From: Amygdalobacter indicium
Lineage (GTDB): Bacteria > Bacillota > Clostridia > Saccharofermentanales > Fastidiosipilaceae
Length of the DNA: 64,000 bases
Direction: 5' to 3'
Assembly (NCBI RefSeq): GCF_029101545.1
Contig: NZ_CP118866.1
Location: forward strand, 682,001 to 746,000
Part shown: positions 42,516 through 50,822 of the stretch, in pieces
Numbering within the stretch: the first letter of the stretch is position 1
Layout of the letters: every line of letters starts with the position of its first letter
The notes under the pieces: generated by a model
Told to the model about the DNA's origin: nothing
Database searches by the model: none
The model's input: only the letters and a program-made list of their open reading frames with translations
Translations under genes and position numbers: made by a program

Positions 42516-44520
42516 AATTATAATAACATCTGCTAAACAAATGGCTTCCCCGGCTGTTGATAAGTTAGTCAGTGCATTAGCGAAACGTTATGACTTTGCT
42601 GCAGATGATTACAGTGTTGAAAGTAAGATTGACCCCAAATTGGAGTCGGGCTTTACAATTAAAGTTAATAACGATTTCTATGATTATTCTCTATTGGGCA
42701 AATTGAAAAATTTGGCCGGTGCACTGTATAGCAGTGATGTTGATTTGGATGACATAAGCAAAGAAGCTTTACGCGATATGTTATTCAATCACAACCAATT
42801 CGGTGCCGGTTCAGTCTGGGATTTGACAGCCGGTAAGGGCTCGTTAGAGGTCGAAAACGGTGATAAGAATGTAATTGAACCGCATGCCAAAACATTTTCC
42901 ACTTCCGCTTTTGCTAAAGAATCCAGTTTGTATGCCAAATTGTTATTAGCAAAAAAGGTCAGTGATCTCAGTGACGATACTCAAAATAAGTTGTCGGATA
43001 TCTTTGATAATCAAAAACAGGAGATGGCCGACGTACTGAGTGTCAGTGATGGTATTGCGAAAGTTCGCGGCCTTAAGCACTGCGTTAACGGTGAGATGAT
43101 TATTTTCAACAGTGGCGCCATCGGCTTAGCTATGAACTTGGAAAAAGATGAAATCGGTGTGGTTCTGTTGAATTTGGAAGACAGTGTCCAATCCGGTTCC
43201 AGCTGTAAAGGCAGCGGACAAGTTTTGAGTGTTCCTTGCGGTAACGCTTTCTTAGGTAGAGTTATTGATCCTTTGGGTAGACCTTTGGACCATGAACAAC
43301 ATTTACAGGCGACTCACTACAGACCGATAGAACATCCGGCACCTGCTATTATTGACCGTAAGCAAGTTAAGGAACCGCTTTATACCGGTGTAACAGCTAT
43401 AGACTCAATGATACCTATTGGTAAAGGACAACGTGAATTAATCATCGGCGATCGTCAAACCGGTAAATCGACTATAGCAATTGATACTATTCTTAACCAA
43501 AAAGGTAAGAATGTCATTTGTATCTATGTTGCTATCGGCCAGAAAATGTCTACAGTTAAAAGTCAAGTTGCTTTGTTAAGAGCTCGCGGAGCTATGGCAT
43601 ATACCATTGTAGTTGCAGCTTCAGCTTCTGTAAGTGCGGCTATGCAGTACATTGCACCGTATTCAGCTTGTGCTATGGCCGAGGAGTATATGTATGAAAA
43701 CCATCAGGACGTTTTGGTTATTTATGATGATTTGAGCAAACATGCGCAGGCTTACCGTGCAATTTCTTTGCTTCTCCACAGACCACCGGGACGTGAAGCT
43801 TATCCGGGCGATGTTTTCTACATCCATTCCCGTCTGTTGGAGCGTGCAGCTTGCTTAAGTGATAATAAAGGCGGCGGATCGATAACAGCTATCCCGATTG
43901 TTGAAACTCAGTCAGGTGATATTTCCGCGTATATTCCGACAAACGTAATTTCAATTACAGATGGTCAAATATATTTGGAAAGTGATTTGTTCTTCGCAGG
44001 TCAACGCCCGGCTATTAACGTCGGATTGTCAGTTTCACGTGTCGGCGGCTCCTGTCAGGCAAAATCTATGCGTAAAGCCGCAGGTCCTTTGCGTGTCAGT
44101 ATGGCTCAGTTCCGTGAATTACAGGCATTCTCGCAATTGTCCGGTGAAATGGATGCTACTACGGCACAGCAAATTGCTCGTGGACAACGTCTGAATGAAA
44201 TTTTGAAACAATCTGAGCATCTGAATCGTTCGATGGCCCTCAGTCTGTTGCTGATTTCTCTGTGTACAAATGCAGGATTCGACGAAGTGCCGGTGAAAGA
44301 TTTGCGCCATTATATCGATAGCTTCTCTGAGTATTTGATCAAAGAGCGGAGCGATGTTTTGACGGAATTTGAAAATATTGAAGTAGTAACTGATTTGGAA
44401 GTCAATATGCTGAAAGATATTTTCAACGACTTTTACCATAACAGTTTGTCGGAAAAACAACAGTCCGATGCCGCTGCAACTGCTGAAACAGCTGAGACAG
44501 CTGAGGTTAAGGAGTCATAA
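42502..44520 (+). CDS. atpA: Delta C-terminal domain fused to ATP synthase subunit alpha
   Basis: At 672 residues this is about 170 longer than alpha. From about 178 it is a normal alpha chain: VSDGIAKVRG, Walker A GDRQTGKS (316-323), the nucleotide-site YVAIGQK, and the visiting ARPAIN/SVSRVGGS region. Residues 1-77 instead match the C-terminal domain of delta: an initial ITSA strand, KLVSALAKRY helix, SKIDPKLESGFTIKV and YDYSLLGKLKNLAGAL, which parallel KIDxSLxGGxxIxxGxxxxDxSVRGxLxxL of delta. Residues 78-177 are a linker of unknown fold. The delta N-terminal six-helix domain is absent, and there is no atpH. The alpha C-terminus also has an extra Ala/Glu-rich tail. Confidence 0.9.
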   Translation: MTQNKIIITSAKQMASPAVDKLVSALAKRYDFAADDYSVESKIDPKLESGFTIKVNNDFYDYSLLGKLKNLAGALYSSDVDLDDISKEALRDMLFNHNQFGAGSVWDLTAGKGSLEVENGDKNVIEPHAKTFSTSAFAKESSLYAKLLLAKKVSDLSDDTQNKLSDIFDNQKQEMADVLSVSDGIAKVRGLKHCVNGEMIIFNSGAIGLAMNLEKDEIGVVLLNLEDSVQSGSSCKGSGQVLSVPCGNAFLGRVIDPLGRPLDHEQHLQATHYRPIEHPAPAIIDRKQVKEPLYTGVTAIDSMIPIGKGQRELIIGDRQTGKSTIAIDTILNQKGKNVICIYVAIGQKMSTVKSQVALLRARGAMAYTIVVAASASVSAAMQYIAPYSACAMAEEYMYENHQDVLVIYDDLSKHAQAYRAISLLLHRPPGREAYPGDVFYIHSRLLERAACLSDNKGGGSITAIPIVETQSGDISAYIPTNVISITDGQIYLESDLFFAGQRPAINVGLSVSRVGGSCQAKSMRKAAGPLRVSMAQFRELQAFSQLSGEMDATTAQQIARGQRLNEILKQSEHLNRSMALSLLLISLCTNAGFDEVPVKDLRHYIDSFSEYLIKERSDVLTEFENIEVVTDLEVNMLKDIFNDFYHNSLSEKQQSDAAATAETAETAEVKES

Positions 44521-45467
44521 TGCCGCAGAACAGTGAAATTAAAAAGCATATTCGTTCAATACGGGAAATAAAACAAATAACCCGAGCGATGCAGTTAGTT
44601 TCGCAGGTTAAAATGAAGCGTTCACGTAAGCTGTTGGATTTAACTAAACCATTTTTCCTCGGTTGTGTTCGGACAATGGAAGAAATGATGATTGCTGAAC
44701 CTGAAGCATTGTCCAATTTGTTTCAGATTAAGCAAAAGCCGGCCGGTAGTGAATGGAAAGTTTTGTTCTTTGTCTTCGGTGCAGAACAAGGCTTATCAGG
44801 CAGCTACGGCCTGAATGTAGTGCGATTCGCCGAAAAGGTGATCAACGATACCAGGGTCCGCATAGAAAAAGACGGTTATGTTTTTAGCTATGAGATTCGT
44901 TTCTTAGGAAAAATCGGCAGAGAACGTTTGGTAAGAGATGGTTATCAGGTTAATGCTTCATGGAATTGTCATATAGATAATCCCAACTTCTACGATGCAA
45001 CTGATATTGCCAATAATATGTTTGACTTGTACCATGAAAACAAGGTCGATTCTATTTACCTTATTTATTCGACGATGAAAAACAAAATACAGGCACATCC
45101 TATATATACCCGTCTTATGCCGGCTGACTACCAGGGACTGCATCTGCTGTTGAGTGAGCTGTTCAGCCAAGCTGAAATTGAAGAAGAGGAACAACGCTGC
45201 AATTTTTATCAGCATGAGACGATGGAATGGATACCTAACGCGCATAAGGTGAAAGATTATTTAAGTCTGACTTATATTTACGGTATGGTATACGGTGCGT
45301 TTACCGAATCTTTCGCCAGTGAGCAGGCGGTGAGAATGACCGCTATGAATCAGGCAACTGATAATGCAGATGAGTTGTTAGGTAAGTTGCAAATTGAAAA
45401 GAATAGGGTGCGTCAACAACAGATAACCCAAGAATTGAACGAAATTATTTCCGGCTCAATTCTATAA
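44520..45467 (+). CDS. atpG: F-type ATP synthase subunit gamma
   Basis: A 315-residue rotor shaft, a little longer than usual (about 285-295). The N-terminal helix has IKKHIRSIREIKQITRAMQ, the middle a Rossmann-like segment with EQGLSGSYG, and the C-terminal helix MTAMNQATDNADEL. The start overlaps the alpha stop as TAATG. No delta-like segment is found here. Confidence 0.93.
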   Translation: MPQNSEIKKHIRSIREIKQITRAMQLVSQVKMKRSRKLLDLTKPFFLGCVRTMEEMMIAEPEALSNLFQIKQKPAGSEWKVLFFVFGAEQGLSGSYGLNVVRFAEKVINDTRVRIEKDGYVFSYEIRFLGKIGRERLVRDGYQVNASWNCHIDNPNFYDATDIANNMFDLYHENKVDSIYLIYSTMKNKIQAHPIYTRLMPADYQGLHLLLSELFSQAEIEEEEQRCNFYQHETMEWIPNAHKVKDYLSLTYIYGMVYGAFTESFASEQAVRMTAMNQATDNADELLGKLQIEKNRVRQQQITQELNEIISGSIL

Positions 45468-45485
45468 GTGAGCTTGGAGGTTTAT

Positions 45486-46883
45486 ATGAAAGATGCAAAA
45501 GGAATAATAACAAGAATTATAGGCTCAGTTATCGATGTTGAGTTTGCAGTTGAGCAAGCAGCAACTTTGAGAGAAGCTTTATTGATCCCGGCTAACAATT
45601 TCCATGGTCAAATCACTTTAGAGGTTATGCAGGATTTGGGAAATGGAACGGTGCGCTGTATCAGCTTGAATCCGACTGAAGGTTTGAGCAGAGTAGAAAA
45701 TGTTATAGCTACCGGCGCAATGATTACCGTACCTGTGGGACCGAAATTATTAGGAAGAATGTTGGATGCTACAGGTAAAGCAATTGACGGTTTAGGTGCG
45801 ATTAACAGTACAGAAAATTGGCCGATTCACCGTAGTGCTCCGAGTTACGAAAAAATTGATGAAAACATTGCCGTATTGGAAACGGGCATAAAGGTCTTGG
45901 ACATCCTTGTTCCGTATTGTAAGGGCGGTAAAATCGGTTTGTTCGGCGGCGCAGGTGTAGGTAAAACCGTTCTGATTCTGGAGTTAATTCGTAACATTGC
46001 GCAGGAGCACGGCGGCTATTCGGTATTTACCGGTGTCGGTGAGCGTTCGCGTGAAGGTCAGGAACTGTGGCAGGAAATGCAAGCCTCAGGTGTTAGTAAA
46101 AATACCGTTATGACTTTCGGTCAGATGAATGAAACGCCGGGTGCCCGTATGCGTGTACCTCAAACAGGTTTAACAATGGCGGAGTATTTCCGTGATGTTG
46201 AACATAAAGATGTTTTGTTCTTCGTTGATAATATTTTCCGTTATGTGCAGGCAGGTTCGGAGGTTTCAGCTTTGTTAGGACGTATACCTTCAGCTGTAGG
46301 TTATCAACCTACATTGGCTAATGAGGTAGGTGCCTTGGAAGAGAGAATTTCTTCAACCTCCGACGGCTCCATCACGTCAATTCAAGCTGTTTATGTTCCG
46401 GCGGATGATTTAACGGACCCGGCTCCGGCTACAACTTTCGCCCACTTGGATGCTATTACTGTTTTAAGTCGTTCCATAGTTGAATTAGGTATTTATCCGG
46501 CTGTAGATCCTCTGCAGTCATCTTCGCGTATATTGACAGCCTCAGTTTTAGGTGACCGTCATTATAAAGTTGCTCGCCAAATTCAAAAGGTCTTACAACG
46601 CTATATGGAATTGAAAGATATTATAGCTATCTTGGGTATGGACGAGTTGGGTGAAGAAGATAAAGAGTTGGTCCAACGTGCTCGTAAAATTCAAAGATTC
46701 CTTTCACAACCTTTCTTTGTTATGCAGGAATCAAGCGGATATCCCGGAAAGTATGTTAAGTTAGCCGACAATATTCGTTCGTTTGAAGCAATTATCGGCG
46801 GTGAATGCGATCGTATACCTGAGCAGTGCTTCTTCATGCAAGGCGATATCGATGACGTATTCAAAGCCTATAAGTCGCTTTAA
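45486..46883 (+). CDS. atpD: F-type ATP synthase subunit beta
   Basis: A 465-residue catalytic subunit. Walker A GGAGVGKT has K160, followed by VFTGVGERSREG with the catalytic Glu, FFVDNIFRYVQAGSE and ALLGRIPSAVGYQPTL. The ALLGR position and the arginine of ERISSTSDGSI are kept. ATG 45486 follows GGAGG at 45476-45480; a GTG at 45468 lies before the site and is rejected. Confidence 0.96.
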   Translation: MKDAKGIITRIIGSVIDVEFAVEQAATLREALLIPANNFHGQITLEVMQDLGNGTVRCISLNPTEGLSRVENVIATGAMITVPVGPKLLGRMLDATGKAIDGLGAINSTENWPIHRSAPSYEKIDENIAVLETGIKVLDILVPYCKGGKIGLFGGAGVGKTVLILELIRNIAQEHGGYSVFTGVGERSREGQELWQEMQASGVSKNTVMTFGQMNETPGARMRVPQTGLTMAEYFRDVEHKDVLFFVDNIFRYVQAGSEVSALLGRIPSAVGYQPTLANEVGALEERISSTSDGSITSIQAVYVPADDLTDPAPATTFAHLDAITVLSRSIVELGIYPAVDPLQSSSRILTASVLGDRHYKVARQIQKVLQRYMELKDIIAILGMDELGEEDKELVQRARKIQRFLSQPFFVMQESSGYPGKYVKLADNIRSFEAIIGGECDRIPEQCFFMQGDIDDVFKAYKSL

Positions 46884-46900
46884 GGTTGAGGAATTGAACT

Positions 46901-47332
46901 ATGGCAGTGAATGATTTAATCAAATTAACTGTAGTTACTCCTTACAGAGAATTGGTAAATGTAAAATGTAACTTAGTGGAGTTGAATACGGAAGACGGTA
47001 TTAACGGTGTGATGTACGGACATACACCTGTTATTATGGCTATCATTCCCGGTTTACTGCGTTATCGAGTTGCCGATACTTACTACAATGCCTTTTTATC
47101 CGTCGGCTATGCTACAGTTCATAAAGATGAGGTAACTGTTATCTGCAATGCTGCTGAGTGGCCGAACGAAATCGATGTTTCTCGAGCTAAAGCCAGTTAT
47201 GAACGTAACCGACTGAAGTTCAATGATTCTAAGAGCAGCAAAACTGTTAAAAGCCACGCTAAACATGCTATGAGACGGGCAAAAGCCAGAATCCATGTAG
47301 CTGAACAGTATGGTGATAAGCCTGCTGAATAA
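46901..47332 (+). CDS. atpC: F-type ATP synthase subunit epsilon
   Basis: A 143-residue epsilon. The beta-sandwich domain contains VVTPYRELVNVKC, EDGINGVMYGHTPVIMAI and the late AEWPNEIDV. The C-terminal helical hairpin (about 90-135) is very basic. It ends the operon before a strong terminator. Confidence 0.93.
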   Translation: MAVNDLIKLTVVTPYRELVNVKCNLVELNTEDGINGVMYGHTPVIMAIIPGLLRYRVADTYYNAFLSVGYATVHKDEVTVICNAAEWPNEIDVSRAKASYERNRLKFNDSKSSKTVKSHAKHAMRRAKARIHVAEQYGDKPAE

Positions 47333-47357
47333 GGCAGTTAAAGCAGTATTCCATAGG

Positions 47358-47390
47358 AAGCGTCATTGATGACAATGACGCTTTTCTTTT
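47358..47390 (+). terminator. Terminator of the ATP synthase operon
   Basis: A perfect 11-bp stem, AAGCGTCATTG (47358-47368) with CAATGACGCTT (47373-47383), a 4-base loop and a T-rich tail. The convergent Tad locus ends 20 bases further on. Confidence 0.93.
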
Positions 47391-47410
47391 ATATAAATTT
47401 CAAGGTGCTT

Positions 47411-47860
47411 TCAAGGAGCAAAGTACAAGAAGTGATTGTTGTTTATAGTAATCAGATCACCATGGTGTAGCGGTAAGTCATAATTTTCTTGTTTATTCGC
47501 CTCACTTTGAAGGTTGAAAGTACTTTTATTTGCGGCACAAATTATTTCTAAAGGCAGAAAAACTGCAACAACAGAAAACTTTAACCTGTAATTATCATTT
47601 TCCTGATCGTAAAACATCAACAATTCCCAATTAATCAGCTCCTTCCAATAGAAATCACAATATCCTTTCAAACCGCTGAAACTACAATTCGGCAGTAGAA
47701 AAATCGCGTCTTTTGCTAAATTGCTGCTGCAAGTAATCCAATTTCCGATTTTTATGCAGTAATCATGAAACGACAAATTTTTAGCTAATATTTGCAGCTG
47801 AGTAAATTTTTCTGCAGAAAGGCGAATCAAACATGCTTGCTTAAAATAAATGTTTTTCAC
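47411..47860 (-). CDS. Hypothetical protein, possibly a degenerate FHA domain (Tad locus)
   Basis: A 149-residue protein at the end of the Tad-like operon. I do not recognise it firmly. The order IKIGNWI, SFSGLKG, a WELLMFYD strand and LPLHHGDLITINNNHF resembles the strands of an FHA domain, but the phosphothreonine-binding Arg and Ser-x-x-His are not kept. In related Clostridia an FHA domain often sits at the C-terminus of DUF6382 proteins, and the upstream neighbour looks like DUF6382, so this may be the split-off half. It starts at GTG 47860, 5 bases after the neighbour's stop, with no clear ribosome binding site. Confidence 0.5.
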   Translation of the reverse strand: MKNIYFKQACLIRLSAEKFTQLQILAKNLSFHDYCIKIGNWITCSSNLAKDAIFLLPNCSFSGLKGYCDFYWKELINWELLMFYDQENDNYRLKFSVVAVFLPLEIICAANKSTFNLQSEANKQENYDLPLHHGDLITINNNHFLYFAP

Positions 47861-47865
47861 AATAA

Positions 47866-48801
47866 TCAGCTCGCTAAACGTCTGACAGTACGGTTGAACT
47901 GTTGCAGATAACTGATTGCTTTCATAATATCTTCGTTAATTAATTTGATTAACTTAGATAAATCAGGATATTCCATAATAAAATTTGTTTCTTTTCCTTT
48001 GAAGCGGTTAAGCGATAGTTTATTTATCGGTGCATGACGACAGAGAAGATCCAATTTTTGAAGAATAAACTGCATTAAATTATCAATATTTTCCTGCATC
48101 GGAGGATACTCTAAAACGCCGCCACTTTTATTTTCGCTTGTGCCATTGATCGTGCTATTTAATGTATTGTTGAATTCTACAATATTTTCCTGCATGCCGC
48201 TTTCGTAAGTATTCATATTGTTACCGCTTATACTCAGTGTCTTTGATTGATGATATTTAATCGGCAACAGACAAAATACCCAAGTGGATTTTTCCTGATT
48301 ATAAAATATTTTGTCTCTATCCAGGACCAAATACGAATGTAAAAACCAGGAAGAGTTGTAAAAATTGATAATTTGCAGTAAAGCACTCAATAAACTGCAT
48401 AGTAATTGGACGCTATAAGGATGATCATAGTTAAAGTTGTAATTATTCAGGCACCAAAGATTATTAATCGGTGCCAAAAAATAATTCGGCTCATAATACG
48501 TAAATTTCAAAAACGTAAAAGCGTTATGATTCTTTTGTATTTGACATTTATGCAGATATTCTAAAGTTAAATGATTTATTTGATCATGCGGTTGTAAACG
48601 AAAGAACAAACATTTTTCCAAGCCGACTATACCCGTGGAAATTTGCATATTATTCAGAGCATAACGGCGTAAACTGTTTACGGATGATGATAAACAGTGT
48701 TTTCGGTCATTGGCATTGTTATTGTCTGCAAAATCCGCAGTAAGATTACGTTTGAGAGTAACATTTCTTATTTTAGAATGATGATTTATGAAGTTAATCA
48801 T
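47866..48801 (-). CDS. DUF6382-like protein of the Tad locus
   Basis: A 311-residue soluble protein, rich in Asn and Leu. A central block, LLSALLQIINF then SYLVLDRDKIFYN and WVFCLLPIKY, resembles the DUF6382 domain found beside Tad genes in Clostridia, where a leucine-rich helix precedes a strand that ends in a YLP-type turn. The C-terminal part is helical. The start is set at ATG 48801, which has AAAGGAG at 48812-48818; a longer frame from 48867 would run into the pilin gene. The role is unknown; a regulatory or scaffold part of the pilus is an inference. Confidence 0.6.
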   Translation of the reverse strand: MINFINHHSKIRNVTLKRNLTADFADNNNANDRKHCLSSSVNSLRRYALNNMQISTGIVGLEKCLFFRLQPHDQINHLTLEYLHKCQIQKNHNAFTFLKFTYYEPNYFLAPINNLWCLNNYNFNYDHPYSVQLLCSLLSALLQIINFYNSSWFLHSYLVLDRDKIFYNQEKSTWVFCLLPIKYHQSKTLSISGNNMNTYESGMQENIVEFNNTLNSTINGTSENKSGGVLEYPPMQENIDNLMQFILQKLDLLCRHAPINKLSLNRFKGKETNFIMEYPDLSKLIKLINEDIMKAISYLQQFNRTVRRLAS

Positions 48802-48817
48802 GATTTGAATTCTCCTT

Positions 48818-49102
48818 TTATACACCCGGTTTAAGACTGTCGAAGAATGAACGTTCGCCGAAGACAACGTTAATCAGACTATTGGCATATTCTTTCAAGG
48901 TTTTGTTGAATATCAAAGCTACAGCAATAATTACGGCAATAACTATGACAACTTCAAGCACTACGGAACCCTGTTCGGAATGATGCAGACATTTACGCAT
49001 ATGCTTGTGCCAAATATTTTTCAAGCAAATTTGACTGAACAAATACTTTCTTTTGTAGTTGAGATTGATAATCCTGTTGTTTTTGTCTTTTAATAATTTC
49101 AT
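48818..49102 (-). CDS. Flp-type (type IVb) prepilin
   Basis: A 94-residue protein with a basic leader, then SEQG followed by SVVLE and a hydrophobic segment (about 46-63). Cleavage after Gly45 puts Glu at +5, the type IV prepilin rule, and the short hydrophobic mature chain (49 residues) is Flp-like. The 45-residue leader is longer than usual; an internal ATG (Met35) would give an 11-residue leader but has no ribosome binding site, whereas the first ATG has AGAGGT. It would be the main pilus subunit. No prepilin peptidase lies in this locus. Confidence 0.75.
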   Translation of the reverse strand: MKLLKDKNNRIINLNYKRKYLFSQICLKNIWHKHMRKCLHHSEQGSVVLEVVIVIAVIIAVALIFNKTLKEYANSLINVVFGERSFFDSLKPGV

Positions 49103-49149
49103 AAAATTACCTCTTTCTTTTTTATTATTAATTTCTAACGGCCGTTAGT

Positions 49150-50820
49150 TTAATAAGCTAAATTGGGAATTATAGGAGCCAAAGTGATTAATATTACCGC
49201 AATCAGGTCCAGCATCATCGGTAAGACAAAAGCACTTTGTCTTTTACTTTGAGCTTTTTTTTGTTCCTGTAAAGCGCCGATAAACAATTGTTCGGTTTGC
49301 TCACTTAACATTTTGAGACTGATAATATCACCTCCGGTAATATAAGCGCGTAAAGCACTCAGGCAGTTATTTAAAGGCATAATTTGCAATTTTTCTCCGA
49401 AGCGAAAAAAGGTATTATCGCTGTATTTTCCCAGGGCGTTTTCATGGTATATTTCCGCAAATTTTTGCTTTAATATGTCATTATCAGGTAGTAACTTTTC
49501 CAGTTTACCTATGCTGTTAATTAAGCTGTAATTGTTTTTCAAAAGCAAAATCAGTAAACTGAAGTCCCAGGGAAAGGTATGCAACAACAAAAGCTTATAT
49601 TTTTGACATTTACGATTAAGTGTAAAATCAGGTTCTACGAAAGCAATAATTATTGCCGGCGGGAGCAATAGAATGAACAATATATTGCTGAGGCAGAAAA
49701 GCAGGACAATTCCGCTCATTAGTAAAATTAAACGAATTTTTGCAGCAAAATAGGTGATTAATAAATTTTGCATTTGCGATAGGTTATCCTGTTTATCATT
49801 ATTTTGCTTTTCAACAAGAGAATAAAGTAAAGTTAAGTTGCTTTTTAGTTTATCAATATAATTGACCGGTGCAGCTACCAGGATAAACGGCCAGATTAAT
49901 CCGGCTATCTTTTGAATATAAGAATTAGGCAGCGGCAGCTTTTCTTTATTAATATTCAGTTTTTGCGGTAAAAAAAGGCGAAAAAGCACAAGCATTGATA
50001 AAATTATGAAAAAGAAGGCAGCAGTCAGCAATAAAGGACCGGGCATTGTAGTTAATGCGGGTGAAAAAAAGTCACCTTGTAAAAAACGTAAAGCATAAAT
50101 AATTATAAAAGGCATAATTGCTAAAATTACAGCTTCCATTTGTTGTTGGGCAGCGTTAGCGGCAATTTCTTTTTCCAAATTACTTTTAGCGCTTATGTTT
50201 TTGCTGAATGTACGGCTGAGGCTGAGCAGATGGTTACTGATGCTTACAGGATCATGTAATATTGTGAAATAATTGTAAGCATAATTATTGGGAAACAAAC
50301 GCATAAACTCACGATTCAAATCGTTTATTGTCCAGCCGTTACTGATAGCACTGCAGATATTTGCCAGTATATCGGCTAAAGGCGATTTTTTGCCGTAATA
50401 GTTGGAGAGGTGCGGCGCTATTTCCAAAATAGCATTTTCCATCGAACAACCGTTGTGAATCAAGGCTGATAATTCCTGCAAAAAGCTGTGAAACGCTAAT
50501 TCATTTATTTGCAATTTTCTTCTTCCGATTAAGTGATTGAACAACTTAAAAATAAAGCACGCTAATATGAAGGTCGCAACAAATAAAAACGTAATATTGT
50601 TGACAAACGGTGTTACCAAAAAAATTGCTGTACATACGGCCAGGAAAAAACTGCACAGATAAATGGATTTCTCTATTCTTAATATCGGACTTATTAAGTC
50701 ATCACGAATATATCCGGTTTCTAATTGCTCATCATTAGGTTGACTTTGCTTTAATTGCCAAGGTAAATCCAGAATATATTTGTATAAATATAAAATTCTT
50801 AATTTTGCTTTCTCTAACAT
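49150..50820 (-). CDS. Fused TadB-TadC-like membrane platform protein
   Basis: A 556-residue protein with two type II secretion F-like halves. The first (about 40-290) has two membrane segments, then SFLQELSALIHNGCSMENAI and a later paired hydrophobic segment around MPFIIIYAL. The second (about 345-556) has another hydrophobic pair, then FPWDFSLLILLLKNNYSL and a C-terminal membrane segment MLDLIAVILITLAPI. TadB and TadC are normally separate proteins of about 300 residues each. It forms the inner-membrane base on which the TadA ATPase acts. It starts 3 bases after the ATPase gene. Confidence 0.78.
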   Translation of the reverse strand: MLEKAKLRILYLYKYILDLPWQLKQSQPNDEQLETGYIRDDLISPILRIEKSIYLCSFFLAVCTAIFLVTPFVNNITFLFVATFILACFIFKLFNHLIGRRKLQINELAFHSFLQELSALIHNGCSMENAILEIAPHLSNYYGKKSPLADILANICSAISNGWTINDLNREFMRLFPNNYAYNYFTILHDPVSISNHLLSLSRTFSKNISAKSNLEKEIAANAAQQQMEAVILAIMPFIIIYALRFLQGDFFSPALTTMPGPLLLTAAFFFIILSMLVLFRLFLPQKLNINKEKLPLPNSYIQKIAGLIWPFILVAAPVNYIDKLKSNLTLLYSLVEKQNNDKQDNLSQMQNLLITYFAAKIRLILLMSGIVLLFCLSNILFILLLPPAIIIAFVEPDFTLNRKCQKYKLLLLHTFPWDFSLLILLLKNNYSLINSIGKLEKLLPDNDILKQKFAEIYHENALGKYSDNTFFRFGEKLQIMPLNNCLSALRAYITGGDIISLKMLSEQTEQLFIGALQEQKKAQSKRQSAFVLPMMLDLIAVILITLAPIIPNLAY

Positions 50821-50822
50821 AG

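Noticed and set aside
42502..42740. Delta-like segment as a result of a sequencing error that joined a separate atpH to atpA
   Set aside because: The delta N-terminal domain is missing as well, and the segment overlaps atpF by only 14 bases, so a single frameshift cannot restore a full atpH; a real fusion with loss is simpler.
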